A stretch of 64,000 nt of DNA from Sphingobacterium kitahiroshimense (GCF_025961315.1 NZ_JAOQNK010000001.1:186001-250000), one strand, 5' to 3'. Shown: positions 36,225 to 45,423, counted from the stretch's first letter. The notes: generated by a model not told the origin, from the letters alone. Numbers and translations are program-made.

Positions 36225-37343
36225 TTATTTTCTGCCTACCCACCATTGTTTAAACTGCTTTTGATCGTCTTTTAGCAACACCGCTTCACCGATCATAGGT
36301 GTTATCAATGGAATATGCGCTTCTTTATTTAATTCGGTAATCTGAATTAATGGCGTATCCCAAGAGTGATTGGCGATATCAAACTTGGAGTTATGCACCG
36401 GAAATAGACGCTTCGTTTTCAGATCTTTTGCTGCTTTTAATACTTCCTCAGGGAGATGGTGGATGTAACGCCAAGTGCTGTCAAATTGCCCATTATCTAG
36501 AATAGCTAGATCAATAGGACCAAATTTTTCACCAATAGCCGCATAGTGGGTGTCATAGCCACTGTCTCCGCCGATAAAGATTTTCATCGTTGGCGTCTGT
36601 ACTACATAGGACATCCAAAGTGTCTTGCTGCTTTGAAGAGACCGACCTGAAAAATGTCTTGCAGGAGTTGTGTATACGGTAAATCCACTGTCGAGTGAAA
36701 TGCTGTCATGCCAATCTTTTTCAATTATATCTTGAGGATTGTAACCCCAGTATTCCAAATGTGAACCCACACCAAGTCCGCAGATTACTTTCTTGGTTTT
36801 TGTTTTTAATTTGATAATGGTTTCATAATCCAGGTGATCATAATGATCGTGGGTAATGAATAAATAGTCAATCTCCGGTAGGTCTTCTACTGTATAAATG
36901 TCTGTTCCTTTAAATGATTTATTGGTTCCGGGAACAGGAGAGACACTTCCGCTGAATACGGGATCGACCAACATGCGTTTTCCGTCTATTTGCATAAAAT
37001 AAGAGGAGTGACCGAACCAGACCAATACGTCTTCCTTGCGGGACAAGTTCTGCAGATCTGTTTTTATGGTCGGTATATTTTCCAATGGACTCTTCCGGTC
37101 TATTTTTTTGAAAAAGTAATCATAGAGTACGCTCGCATAGCTTGCATCTTCAACGATTTGAGGGGTATGGCTAAAGTTGACAAATTTACCGTCTTTGTAA
37201 TTGGGTGATTTCTTAATTAATTCAAGCCGAGCGCCACTTGGTACTTGACCAAATTTGGGCTGTTGCATGTACAGGACGATAATCGCAACGAATACGATGA
37301 TAAGGATGAGGGTGATGAGCATAGTTTTATAAAATATTTTCAT
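36225..37343 (-). CDS. MBL-fold metallohydrolase, UlaG/NAPE-PLD-like, membrane-anchored
   Basis: Protein of 372 residues with an N-terminal membrane anchor (about 7-27) and a metallo-beta-lactamase domain. The metal motif is THDHYDH; further ligands are in TPARHFSGR and GGDSGYDTHY; the closing His is in LFPVHNSKFD. The substrate-region opening VWFGHSSYFMQIDGKRMLVDPVFSG places it in COG2220 (UlaG, RomA and N-acyl-PE phospholipase D-like). The anchor suggests periplasmic location. The substrate is unknown. An AraC gene is just upstream on the same strand (28-bp gap), suggesting co-transcription. Confidence 0.9.
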   Translation of the reverse strand: MKIFYKTMLITLILIIVFVAIIVLYMQQPKFGQVPSGARLELIKKSPNYKDGKFVNFSHTPQIVEDASYASVLYDYFFKKIDRKSPLENIPTIKTDLQNLSRKEDVLVWFGHSSYFMQIDGKRMLVDPVFSGSVSPVPGTNKSFKGTDIYTVEDLPEIDYLFITHDHYDHLDYETIIKLKTKTKKVICGLGVGSHLEYWGYNPQDIIEKDWHDSISLDSGFTVYTTPARHFSGRSLQSSKTLWMSYVVQTPTMKIFIGGDSGYDTHYAAIGEKFGPIDLAILDNGQFDSTWRYIHHLPEEVLKAAKDLKTKRLFPVHNSKFDIANHSWDTPLIQITELNKEAHIPLITPMIGEAVLLKDDQKQFKQWWVGRK

Positions 37344-37371
37344 GTAGGGGGTGCTGAATGGTTAGGCTTAA

Positions 37372-38223
37372 TTACATGCTGTTGAAAGAAGCGGTATTGA
37401 CCGGGCTATATCGATTCATGATTTTTGAAGGAGCCTCGCCAAATGCTTTTTTAAAGGCAAATGAAAAATGGGAAAGGTCTTCGAATCCCAATTCCAAATA
37501 AATGTCTGAGGCTGCCTTACCTTTTTCTTTTAAAAGGTAATATGCTTCTTGTAGTCTTTTGTGCAGCAACCAGCGTCCAGGTGTGGTATTGAATGTTTTT
37601 TCAAAATCTCTTTTAAAGGTTGCCAGACTTCTACCTGTTAAATAGGCAAATCGTTCTAAATGAACATTAAAATGGTAATTTTTGTTCATAAAGTTTTCTA
37701 AGTCTATTTTATGCGGTTCGGTAAAATCAAACAATACATTTTTGAGTTCAGGAATGATCTGTAGGAGGAGTAATATCGCTTCTTTCATTTTAATCTGAAC
37801 GAGTTTGGGATTGTCAAAACTGTGGGTCTGGTGATACGTCATCAAAGATTGAAAATAGCTATGCAACAGTACATGATCTTCGATATCCAAGACAGGTTGA
37901 TCATATTGTTTTTGTTCCGCATTAATGCCGTATTCGAGACTGAAATCTTTTAATGTCTGCTGGTCAAGAAAAATAGTCAAAGATCGGAACTCGCCATTTT
38001 CAGGCGGTTCCTTTATAAATTTTAACAATTGATTTCTCCTTACCAGACGAAATGCTCCCGCATTGGAAATGTAGGTTTGATTTCCATCATTCAGCACCAG
38101 GGAACCAGCTATCTGATAGGTGAAGGTGCATTCTTGGACGAAGTGTTCTCCTTCTCTGCTTTTTGTCGCATAACACGAATAAGCAATGCCCGATGCCTGA
38201 ATGTTGTCTTTTTTTGTTTCCAT
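37372..38223 (-). CDS. AraC family transcriptional regulator
   Basis: Regulator of 283 residues: an N-terminal sensor (FTYQIAGSLVLNDGNQTYISNAGAFRLVRRNQLLKF) and a C-terminal HTH (NFNVHLERFAYLTGRSLATFKRDFEKTFNTTPGRWLLHKRLQEAYYLLKEKGKAASDIYLELGFEDLSHFSFAFKKAFGEAPSKI), as in the ExsA-like Bacteroidota group. The -7 box TAAATTTG (complement 38232-38239) lies just before the start. It sits between the ALDH gene (upstream, same strand, 42-bp gap) and the MBL-fold gene, so the three may form one transcript. Confidence 0.92.
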   Translation of the reverse strand: METKKDNIQASGIAYSCYATKSREGEHFVQECTFTYQIAGSLVLNDGNQTYISNAGAFRLVRRNQLLKFIKEPPENGEFRSLTIFLDQQTLKDFSLEYGINAEQKQYDQPVLDIEDHVLLHSYFQSLMTYHQTHSFDNPKLVQIKMKEAILLLLQIIPELKNVLFDFTEPHKIDLENFMNKNYHFNVHLERFAYLTGRSLATFKRDFEKTFNTTPGRWLLHKRLQEAYYLLKEKGKAASDIYLELGFEDLSHFSFAFKKAFGEAPSKIMNRYSPVNTASFNSM

Positions 38224-38265
38224 CTCTGATGCAAATTTAAGATAAGGATGTTGAATTTTAGCTAT

Positions 38266-39681
38266 TTAGCTTAAAATTGCTTTGGGTTCTAAATATGCGT
38301 CTAATCCATAAGTTCCGAACTCTCGGCCGATACCTGACTGCTTGAATCCTCCGAAAGGAGCCTGTGGATCATGTTTAAAGCCATTGATACAGATTCTTCC
38401 TGCATCAATCTGTGATGCTATGCGATTGGCACGTGCAAGATCTGGTGAGCTGATATATGCCGCTAGACCGTAAGTGGTGTCATTTGCAATGGAAATAGCG
38501 TCTTCGTCATTCTGGTACGGAATGATGGAGAGGACGGGACCGAATATTTCTTCTTGTGCGATACGCATATCATTACGAACGTTTGTAAAGATGGTGGCTT
38601 GAACAAAGTTACCTTTTTCCAAACCTGCTGGCTTACCCAGACCTCCTGTTAGTAACGTTGCTCCTTCATCAAGTCCAATCTGAATGAACTGTTGAACTCT
38701 TTCATATTGCTTATGGCTTACCATAGGTCCTACATGGGTATCTGGATCTGCAGGATTACCGACTTTTACATGTGCGATGGTGGCTTGTGCTAAAGCATTG
38801 GTCTGATCTAGTTTGCTCGCAGGGACTAGCAGTCGGGTAGGAGCAATACAGGCTTGACCACTATTCATATAAGCGCCATAGATAGCCATGGGGATAACGG
38901 TTTCTAAATCGGCATCTTCTAAAATAATATTCGGGGATTTACCACCAAGCTCCAAAGTGACACGTTTCATTGTATCTACTGCGCCTTTAGCAATTGTTTT
39001 GCCAACCGCAGTTGAACCTGTGAAGGATATTTTGGCAATATCGGGGTGATTGGTTATTGCGGCGCCTACAACATTTCCTAGACCATTTACGATATTGAAT
39101 AAGCCTTTAGGTAAACCCGCCTCATGGAAACATGTGGCAATAAGCTGTGTCTGTTGGGCACTCATTTCGCTGGGCTTGATGACGACGGTACATCCGGCAG
39201 CAATAGCTGTGGCAAGCTTACTGCAGATAAAACCATTGCTGGCGTTCCAGGGGGTGATGATGCCGACAACCCCTAATGACTCCATACGAACCTGTGATTG
39301 TCCAACAGTTTTTTCAAAGTCATAGTTTTGAAGTGTTTCGATCATTGTTGGGAATGCCGCGATCGCAATCTGCACACTGGCTTGGCAAAATTGGTAAGTT
39401 CCGCCGTATTCTTCGACCATAATAGCAATCAGTTCTTCTTCGCGCTTACTGACAGCATGATGTAGTTTTTCCAGATAAGCAATACGTTCTTCTTTACTTG
39501 TTTTAGAGAATGTTTTGAATGCTTCTTTTGCGGCCTGGACCGCAATATGGGTATCCATTTCGTCCCCAAGGGTAACTTCACCCAATTTTTCATTAGTAGT
39601 GGGGCTGATGAGATCAAAAGTTTCTGTCCCATGTGGTGTGATAAAGGCACCGTTTACATAAATCTGATTTATCTTTTTCAT
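38266..39681 (-). CDS. aldehyde dehydrogenase family protein
   Basis: NAD(P)-dependent aldehyde dehydrogenase of 471 residues. Catalytic Glu in VTLELGGKSPNI, catalytic Cys in NSGQACIAPTRLLVP, Asn in TPWNASNGF, cofactor loop FTGSTAVGKTI, C-terminal PFGGFKQSGIGREFGTYGLDAYLEPK. The aldehyde is not predictable. A -7 box TAACTTTG (complement 39702-39709) is just upstream. It heads a minus-strand ALDH - AraC - MBL group and is divergent from a small ArsR gene. Confidence 0.95.
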   Translation of the reverse strand: MKKINQIYVNGAFITPHGTETFDLISPTTNEKLGEVTLGDEMDTHIAVQAAKEAFKTFSKTSKEERIAYLEKLHHAVSKREEELIAIMVEEYGGTYQFCQASVQIAIAAFPTMIETLQNYDFEKTVGQSQVRMESLGVVGIITPWNASNGFICSKLATAIAAGCTVVIKPSEMSAQQTQLIATCFHEAGLPKGLFNIVNGLGNVVGAAITNHPDIAKISFTGSTAVGKTIAKGAVDTMKRVTLELGGKSPNIILEDADLETVIPMAIYGAYMNSGQACIAPTRLLVPASKLDQTNALAQATIAHVKVGNPADPDTHVGPMVSHKQYERVQQFIQIGLDEGATLLTGGLGKPAGLEKGNFVQATIFTNVRNDMRIAQEEIFGPVLSIIPYQNDEDAISIANDTTYGLAAYISSPDLARANRIASQIDAGRICINGFKHDPQAPFGGFKQSGIGREFGTYGLDAYLEPKAILS

Positions 39682-39823
39682 GTTCTGCTGATTTGTTTAT
39701 TCAAAGTTAGCGGGATTATAAAGAGGCTGTTTTGCTAAAAAGCTCAATGTTGCTTTGTTGAAAAGCTCATTAATAAATGTATCAAGATGACATAAAGACA
39801 ACAAATATGGAGCGCTTAATTGT

Positions 39824-39857
39824 TATGTTTGTTTCGAGATTATTAGATATATAGATA
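39824..39857 (+). promoter_or_regulatory. -7 box and TAGATATA half-sites before ArsR gene
   Basis: TATGTTTG (39824-39831) matches the -7 consensus. The overlapping TAGATATA / TAGATATG half-sites (39844-39859), which reach into the ArsR start codon, have the same core as the operator arms found at 40215-40236, suggesting autoregulation. Confidence 0.4.
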
Positions 39858-40156
39858 TGGTTGATATTTTTAAGATTTTAGCAAATGAACATCGGTTACA
39901 GATATTGCAGTGGTTGAAAAATCCGCATGCTAATTTTATCGCCGAAGATATTGAACCGGAGGTAACGGATTATGGTGTTTGTATGAGCGTCATCCAAAAG
40001 AAGGCAGGTTTGTCCCAATCAACGATATCATCTTATTTGACATCGATGGTGAATTGTGGTTTGTTGAAATCTGTACGGGAGGGACAGTGGACTTATTATA
40101 AGAGAAATGAGGAAAAACTTCAGGAATTGGCTTCTTATATCAAGAATACGCTGTAG
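39857..40156 (+). CDS. ArsR-type winged-helix regulator
   Basis: Small winged-helix protein of 99 residues: FKILANEHRLQILQWLKNP at the N-terminus and a recognition helix KKAGLSQSTISSYLTSMVNCGLLKSVREGQWTYYKRNEEKLQEL. It is ArsR/SmtB-like. Two cysteines (one in GVCMSVI, one in VNCGLL) could sense metals or electrophiles, but there is no ELCVCD metal motif. It lies between the ALDH gene (divergent) and an LLM-class flavin oxidoreductase gene (downstream, same strand). Its likely operators are the repeats in the following intergenic region. Confidence 0.9.
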   Translation: MVDIFKILANEHRLQILQWLKNPHANFIAEDIEPEVTDYGVCMSVIQKKAGLSQSTISSYLTSMVNCGLLKSVREGQWTYYKRNEEKLQELASYIKNTL

Positions 40157-40214
40157 TTATTCATTATTTATTTGATGGATGGAGATATAAATATCTTCAT
40201 TTTTTTTACTCAAG

Positions 40215-40243
40215 TATATCTATAAATCTAGATATATCGAAAT
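40215..40243. repeat. operator-like repeat, copy 1
   Basis: Perfect 8-bp arms TATATCTA / TAGATATA around TAAATC (40215-40236). Positions 40218-40243 are identical to copy 2. Confidence 0.65.
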
Positions 40244-40418
40244 ATTTTGTCGATTTTAGGGATCAATTTTTAATGCAGTTACGGTGCTGTAAGGAAATCC
40301 GGATCTGAACACAATCTCTAAATAAGCTATTGACCATATTAATGTCTATACATACAACTCATTTTATTTGATAATTCATTTCAGAAGGTAAGAAGCCTTC
40401 CTTTTTTTAATTAGGTAC

Positions 40419-40444
40419 ATCTATAAATCTAGATATATCGAAAT
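40419..40444. repeat. operator-like repeat, copy 2
   Basis: Same 26 bp as 40218-40243; inverted-repeat core ATCTA-TAAATC-TAGAT. It lies immediately upstream of a -7-like TAAATTTT (40463-40470) and the LLM gene, a position expected for a repressor site. Confidence 0.65.
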
Positions 40445-40476
40445 CATATAAGGCTTTTATATTAAATTTTTAGAAC

Positions 40477-41475
40477 ATGATAAGAAACTTTGAAAATCAC
40501 CATGCATTTAACCGTGTATTTGCTCCAGATGTGTTGACTATTGGCTTATTTCTTCCCTTAGAAGTATATAGCGGAAAGCTTCCCCTAGTTGAGGAGCATA
40601 TGGCATATATAAAACAGATCGATCGCTTAGATTTTGCGTCGATATGGGTTCGTGATATTCCGATGTTTGATCCGAGTTTTGGTGATGCTGGTCAAGTGTA
40701 TGATGCTTTTAGTTATTTATCTTTTATCGCCGGACAGACAAGCAGGGTTGCATTAGGAACAGGAAGTATTGTTTTACCTTTCTGGCACCCGATTTCTTTA
40801 GCAAAGACAGCCGCTTCTTTAGATCAGCTATCCAATAACAGATTATTGCTAGGAGTAGGATCGGGGGATAGATCGATTGAATTTCCTGCATTTGGATTAG
40901 ATTTTGAGCATCGAGGTGAACGTTTTAGACAGGTTTTACAGGATTTTCGACGCTTAAATAAGGAACATTATCCAAAAATTAAGTCTGAGCTGACCCACAT
41001 TGACGGATTGGATCTTATCCCTAAACCCGTTCAAGAATATATTCCGAGTTTAATAACCGGTGGCAGTCAACAGCCTCTTTCTTGGATTGCTGAACATGGG
41101 GATGGCTGGATTACTTATCCGGGAGCAACAACGTCGAAATTACATGTTAGGCCGTTGAGAGAAAAGATAAAAGCTTGGCGTGACTTAATTCCCGATCAGA
41201 TTTTTAAGCCTCATATGACCAATGAATGGATTGAACTAACGGAAGATCCCAATTTTCCGCGAACGCCATTGCAGGGTGGATTTGTGCTTAAAACAGGAAG
41301 GAATGGTTTATTGGAACTGTTACATGAATGGCAGGAAGCGGGTGTCAATCATGCTGCCTTAGGGATTCAATTCAGTAAGAGACCTATTGTCGATGTTATT
41401 GATGAGCTGGGAGCAGAAGTGTTGCCGTATTTTCCTTCCTTAGTGAAGGCAAGTCATATTAATATGATCCCATAG
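40477..41475 (+). CDS. LLM-class (luciferase-like) flavin oxidoreductase
   Basis: Bacterial luciferase-like monooxygenase or reductase of 332 residues. Visible are TIGLFLPLEVYSG, IKQIDRLDFASIWVRDIPMFDPSFGDAGQVYDAFSYL, SRVALGTGSIVLPFWHPISLAKTAASLDQLSNNRLLLGVGSGDR, and GDGWITYPGATTSK. It matches the LLM subfamily often annotated TIGR03571, which uses FMN or F420; FMN is expected here because Bacteroidota lack F420. It is probably controlled by the upstream ArsR protein through the paired palindromes. Confidence 0.9.
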   Translation: MIRNFENHHAFNRVFAPDVLTIGLFLPLEVYSGKLPLVEEHMAYIKQIDRLDFASIWVRDIPMFDPSFGDAGQVYDAFSYLSFIAGQTSRVALGTGSIVLPFWHPISLAKTAASLDQLSNNRLLLGVGSGDRSIEFPAFGLDFEHRGERFRQVLQDFRRLNKEHYPKIKSELTHIDGLDLIPKPVQEYIPSLITGGSQQPLSWIAEHGDGWITYPGATTSKLHVRPLREKIKAWRDLIPDQIFKPHMTNEWIELTEDPNFPRTPLQGGFVLKTGRNGLLELLHEWQEAGVNHAALGIQFSKRPIVDVIDELGAEVLPYFPSLVKASHINMIP

Positions 41476-41543
41476 TTTAATTTCAGGAGAATAATTCTAT
41501 TTTAGCCGATAATGAAGTTATCGTTAAGTTTTCTAATGGAGTT

Positions 41544-42122
41544 ATGCAAAAAGTGACAAGTAGAAAAAAGTTTTATATCGCTTATATGCTGATCTCACTG
41601 ATCATGTTGGTCGATATTACGGTTATACTGATGTGGCAGATCAGTTTGGTGGGGTATTGGAGTGACCGCTTGGTCTTTTGGATATGGTTACTCACTACGC
41701 TTCCATTTCTAATTATTTTCTGGAAAAGTATTTATACGAAAATATACTGTATCGTATTAGTATTGGGGCTATTGTTTAGCATAGCCGCGATGATGTTGCC
41801 TTTTTTTGGTATTCTATTTTCAAGTACGGGCATGGAAAGACGATCGTACTATACACCAGATACCGGGAAATATAGAGTACAGCTTATTCAAAGTGTGATG
41901 GCCCGTCCGCGGTTACAGATTATTGAAAATAAAGGAATTGTTGAGAAGGTGATTTTGTTTACCGATGCTGATTTCCTGAAAAATGATAATCTTAAGGTGG
42001 GATATGAAAGTGTGATCGGCCTGGATGTCGTAAAGGATACGCCAGATAGTCTGGTTTTGGAGTTTCATATGCCTGGTCAGAAAATTGTAAAAGGTTTTAA
42101 ACTAAGCGACGAAAAGGATTAG
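41544..42122 (+). CDS. hypothetical membrane protein
   Basis: Protein of 192 residues with three hydrophobic helices in the first ~100 residues (about 10-35, 43-60, 65-92), followed by a ~95-residue soluble domain (SYYTPDTGKYRVQLIQSVMARPRLQIIE, VIGLDVVKDTPDSLVLEFHMPGQ). No family was recognised. A near-identical inverted repeat ends the transcript. The gap from the LLM gene is 68 bp; co-transcription is possible. Confidence 0.68.
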   Translation: MQKVTSRKKFYIAYMLISLIMLVDITVILMWQISLVGYWSDRLVFWIWLLTTLPFLIIFWKSIYTKIYCIVLVLGLLFSIAAMMLPFFGILFSSTGMERRSYYTPDTGKYRVQLIQSVMARPRLQIIENKGIVEKVILFTDADFLKNDNLKVGYESVIGLDVVKDTPDSLVLEFHMPGQKIVKGFKLSDEKD

Positions 42123-42159
42123 TTTTCGTGGCACGTTTTGTCTTGAAAGAACAGTTAAT

Positions 42160-42209
42160 ATTAATCCCATAGCAGATCTATCATTGGGTAGGTCTGGTAT
42201 GGGATTAAT
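42160..42209 (+). terminator. hairpin after membrane protein gene
   Basis: ATTAATCCCATA pairs with TATGGGATTAAT, with a further CAGA/TCTG extension after one mismatch; followed by TTTG. It lies between convergent genes. Confidence 0.6.
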
Positions 42210-42279
42210 TTGTTCTGTCATTTTAGTTTTGTAACTGATCTGCATGAAAAATTTCGCTCTACTGCGGCATGACTTGCGT

Positions 42280-42783
42280 TTACATCTTTTTGCTGTCTTC
42301 GTAAGTAGGACCATACAGTCCAGGCACTTTATTTCCGGTTGCTCTAAGGTAGACAATCAATTCTCCGCGATGATGATAAATATGATTAAAAAGGAATCCT
42401 CGTACCACAATGCCTCTTTCCATTGGGCCTAAGAGTATGCGTTCACCTGCTTTCATTGTCCAGTGATCGCGTAGTTTTTCTTCTGTAAGTGTTGATAGAG
42501 CGGTTCTGGCTCGTGCTACATTTTTTTCAAAAAGTTCGAGCGTGGCTTTGATATCATCAGGTGCACCGCGCTCAAGATGATCGGTGGCCATATCATATAC
42601 ATCTTCTGTAAATGTGCCTACGTACCAATAATAAATGGTTGCGATATGTTGTGCCAGTTCTCCCATTGTCCAGGAAATATCTGCAGGCTTGTAGTGTATG
42701 TCTTTTTCAGGCACTGCCTGCAGTAATTTACGGGTGTTGTTGACCTCTTGTTCGAATTCGGTTGTCAAATATTGAATGATCAT
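42280..42783 (-). CDS. DinB family protein
   Basis: Four-helix-bundle DinB/YfiT-like protein of 167 residues. Three candidate metal histidines are spaced as in the family: His in WTMGELAQHIATIYYW, and the pair in FNHIYHHRGELIVYLRATGNKVPGLYGPTYED. Members act as metal-dependent thiol transferases or hydrolases, mostly uncharacterised. It is single, convergent with the membrane-protein gene and divergent from the Crp/Fnr gene. Confidence 0.9.
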   Translation of the reverse strand: MIIQYLTTEFEQEVNNTRKLLQAVPEKDIHYKPADISWTMGELAQHIATIYYWYVGTFTEDVYDMATDHLERGAPDDIKATLELFEKNVARARTALSTLTEEKLRDHWTMKAGERILLGPMERGIVVRGFLFNHIYHHRGELIVYLRATGNKVPGLYGPTYEDSKKM

Positions 42784-42916
42784 GTCTTTGGGTTTAATGT
42801 TTTTTTATCGGCTATAAAAACAGATGCATGCATGAATATGTTTGGTGTTTAGGAGGTTTTTCTGGGGTAAATAAAACAAATTTATTTAAGTTTGAAGACG
42901 CTATAAATGAAAATTC

Positions 42917-43498
42917 ATGTTAGAAGTATTATTTTCTCATATTGAAAAAAAAGTGACGCTCTCTCGTGGTGACAAAGAGGCGATAGCTTCTTTTTTTACA
43001 TTCAAAAAAATCAGAAAGAAGCAATATATCTTGGAAGAAGGGGCTGTTTGTACGCATCTTTCATTTGTGAAAAAAGGTCTTATCAAATCGTACCGTTTGG
43101 ATGAGAAAGGAAATGAGCATATCAGCCTGTTTGGCTGGGAAGGCTGGTGGGTGTCTGATTTTAAAAGTTTTATTAATCAGCAACCGGCAATTCTCTATAT
43201 AGATGCTATTGAAGATACAGAGTTACTGCTTTTATCGCGGGCAGATTATGAACAATTGATGGAAGAGGTCCCGGTGATGGAGCGGTATTTTAGAATGCTC
43301 TATCAAAATAGTTTGGTTACAAAAGATGAACGCCTGATCAGTTCGAACAGCTATACTGCTGAAGAAAAATTTCAGCGTATGCTACAGGCTAGTCCTGAAA
43401 TTATGCAACGTGTGCCGCAACATCTGGTGGCATCTTATCTGGGATTGGCTCCTGAAACCCTGAGTAGAATCCGTAAGAAAATTGCATCTACAGATTAA
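42917..43498 (+). CDS. Crp/Fnr family transcriptional regulator
   Basis: Regulator of 193 residues: a cNMP-binding-type beta-roll (FTFKKIRKKQYILEEGAVCTHLSFVKKGLIKSYRLDEKGNEHISLFGWEGWWVSDFKSF) and a C-terminal HTH (MQRVPQHLVASYLGLAPETLSRIRKK). No Fe-S cysteines of Fnr are present. The -7 box TAAGTTTG (42887-42894) lies 22 bp upstream. It directly precedes the PRISE-like SDR gene (98-bp gap, same strand) and probably regulates it. Confidence 0.93.
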   Translation: MLEVLFSHIEKKVTLSRGDKEAIASFFTFKKIRKKQYILEEGAVCTHLSFVKKGLIKSYRLDEKGNEHISLFGWEGWWVSDFKSFINQQPAILYIDAIEDTELLLLSRADYEQLMEEVPVMERYFRMLYQNSLVTKDERLISSNSYTAEEKFQRMLQASPEIMQRVPQHLVASYLGLAPETLSRIRKKIASTD

Positions 43499-43596
43499 TT
43501 CCATTGATCTGGATCAATGGAATTTCTTGATCTGTATCATCTCTTTCAGTTTTTAATGCGGCGAACTTTGTTGTAGAAATTTAAAGAGATATAACA

Positions 43597-44667
43597 ATGG
43601 ATAAAATTGCATTAGTAGTTGGCGCAACAGGGATCACGGGAAGTCGTTTGGCTGAGGAGCTTGTTGGTCATGGATGGCAAACTTATGGTCTGGCACGTCA
43701 TCCCGGTCAAACTGATAACGGCGTAATTCCGGTAAAAGCTGATCTTATGGATGTTGAAAATCTGAAGATCGCACTTGAAAATGTTTACCCAACACATGTG
43801 TTTTTTACAACATGGATGCGGAAAGACAATGAGGCAGAAAATATTATTGTAAATCGTGCTCTTGTCCGTAATCTTCTCGATGTTCTGTCTGAAAAGAAAA
43901 CTGTTGCACATGTGGCTTTGGTAACGGGGTTAAAGCATTATTTAGGTCCTTTTGAGTCATACGTAGCTACGGGTGTGTTTCCTGATACACCTATTCGGGA
44001 AGAACAGCCTAGACTAAGTCATCCCAATTTTTACTACGCTCAGGAAGATGCGGTATATGAAGCTTCGGCTAGAGATGGATTTACGTGGAGTATACATAGG
44101 CCGCATACGGTTATCGGGCATGCGATCGGTAATTTGATGAATCTTGGGGTGACGCTTGCCGTATATGCCAGTATTTGTAAACAAAAAGGGGCGAAATTGA
44201 TCTGGCCGGGCTCGGAAGCGCAATGGAACGGAATTTCGGATGTAACGGATACTGGTGTTCTGGCGAAGCAGTTAATCTGGGCTTCGACGACTGAGGAAGC
44301 TAAAAATATGGCTTTTAATATTGTGAACGGCGATGTCTTTCGTTGGAGTTGGTTATGGGAGCGCATCGCGTCATATTTCGGCATTGAGGCTGAAGGATTT
44401 CATGGAGAGCCGAGGCCTCTTGCCGAACAACTTAAAAATGATGGTCAATTGTGGTCTGATATGGTAAAGGAGTATGGACTGGAACAGCATGAACTTTTTC
44501 AATTGGCTTCACCATGGCATACAGATCTTGATCTGGGCAGACCTATCGAAGTGATGGTGGATATGGCCAATAGCCGAAAACTGGGATTTACGGCTTACCA
44601 GAATACCGAAGAAGCATTTATCCACTTGTTTGAACGTCTTCGGGCAGAGAATGTGATACCCCAATAA
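43597..44667 (+). CDS. PRISE-like short-chain reductase (progesterone 5-beta-reductase / iridoid synthase type)
   Basis: Atypical extended SDR of 356 residues. NAD(P) motif VVGATGITGSRLAEEL, then YGLARHPG; a characteristic VFFTTWMRKDNEAENI; catalytic Tyr in HPNFYYAQEDAVYEA followed by WSIHRPHTVIGHAIGNLMNLG, which is the PRISE hallmark. These enzymes reduce activated (enone) C=C bonds. The bacterial substrate is unknown. It is preceded by a Crp/Fnr regulator. Confidence 0.9.
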   Translation: MDKIALVVGATGITGSRLAEELVGHGWQTYGLARHPGQTDNGVIPVKADLMDVENLKIALENVYPTHVFFTTWMRKDNEAENIIVNRALVRNLLDVLSEKKTVAHVALVTGLKHYLGPFESYVATGVFPDTPIREEQPRLSHPNFYYAQEDAVYEASARDGFTWSIHRPHTVIGHAIGNLMNLGVTLAVYASICKQKGAKLIWPGSEAQWNGISDVTDTGVLAKQLIWASTTEEAKNMAFNIVNGDVFRWSWLWERIASYFGIEAEGFHGEPRPLAEQLKNDGQLWSDMVKEYGLEQHELFQLASPWHTDLDLGRPIEVMVDMANSRKLGFTAYQNTEEAFIHLFERLRAENVIPQ

Positions 44668-44692
44668 TTAGATTGATGTGGTGGTAAGGGAT

Positions 44693-44739
44693 AGTAAAAC
44701 CGGGCTTCTTTATTTTGTGATAGAGGGCTCGGTTTTACT
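44693..44739 (+). terminator. inverted repeat after SDR gene
   Basis: AGTAAAACCGGGC pairs with GCTCGGTTTTACT (one G-T pair). Only a weak T-run follows, so it is a probable rather than certain terminator between convergent genes. Confidence 0.5.
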
Positions 44740-44744
44740 GGCCT

Positions 44745-45326
44745 TTAATCATCAATCCCTTTGCCGTCAAGGATCTGCTGATAATATTTTTCAATTCGAT
44801 TTTGCCGTGTTTTGGATTGTTTCGCCTGATTAAAATAAAATAGATATCCCTTTTGTCGTCCAGGTGCTAGGGAATAGAATGCTGTATTTAATTCTTGATC
44901 TTGTGCCAGTGCCTGCTGGAATTCTTCAGGAATAGGGTAGTCGTTCACTTTTTTCATTTCCACTTTTAATCCTGCTTTTTCGATCTCAATGGCTTCCCGT
45001 ATGTAAGCTTGGATAACTGGTCTTAGCGTGATAATCTCTGCTATATGTTTAAATCTGATCTGTCTGCCTGCCTGTACATTTTCTGTTTGCTGGATCAATA
45101 TACCTTCAGGATCTTTGAGTAAAGCTCCCTTATGAAACAGGAGCGCGCAATATTCTTTAAATCCATGAATAAGAACGATGTTTTTTCCATCGAGCGTGTA
45201 GCATGGATGCATCCATTTGTATTCTTCTTCTAAGGATTTGTTTTCAGTAATGATATCGCGAAGTAAATTGAACTCTTCGGACCATTGTTGTGTTTTTTCA
45301 AAGAAATGTTCTACCTGTGTGTTCAT
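44745..45326 (-). CDS. YdeI/OmpD-associated (DUF1801 + YdeI tail) protein, copy 1
   Basis: Protein of 193 residues. The N-terminal DUF1801-like domain is EEYKWMHPCYTLDGKNIVLIHGFKEYCALLFHKGALLKDPEG. The C-terminal YdeI motif is AFYSLAPGRQKGYLFYFNQAKQSKTRQNRIEKYYQQILDGKG. Function is poorly defined; YdeI-type proteins are linked to envelope stress and peptide resistance. A second copy lies at 46306-46947. It is last of a minus-strand group with ArsR and SRPBCC genes (97-bp gap). Confidence 0.9.
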   Translation of the reverse strand: MNTQVEHFFEKTQQWSEEFNLLRDIITENKSLEEEYKWMHPCYTLDGKNIVLIHGFKEYCALLFHKGALLKDPEGILIQQTENVQAGRQIRFKHIAEIITLRPVIQAYIREAIEIEKAGLKVEMKKVNDYPIPEEFQQALAQDQELNTAFYSLAPGRQKGYLFYFNQAKQSKTRQNRIEKYYQQILDGKGIDD

Positions 45327-45423
45327 AATGGTTGTTTTTTAGGTATAAGACCTGATTTATTGTCTGGAACAGCTAGAAGTAATTCATAGACAAAGAAACG
45401 GTCTGTTAATAGATTGAGTTGTC

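Larger units (their letters stand above)
40157..40476. other. operator-bearing intergenic region between ArsR and LLM genes
   Basis: 320 bp with no coding frame. It contains two copies of a 26-bp repeat (40218-40243 and 40419-40444) with a palindromic core; the second is 33 bp before the LLM start codon. Confidence 0.6.
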
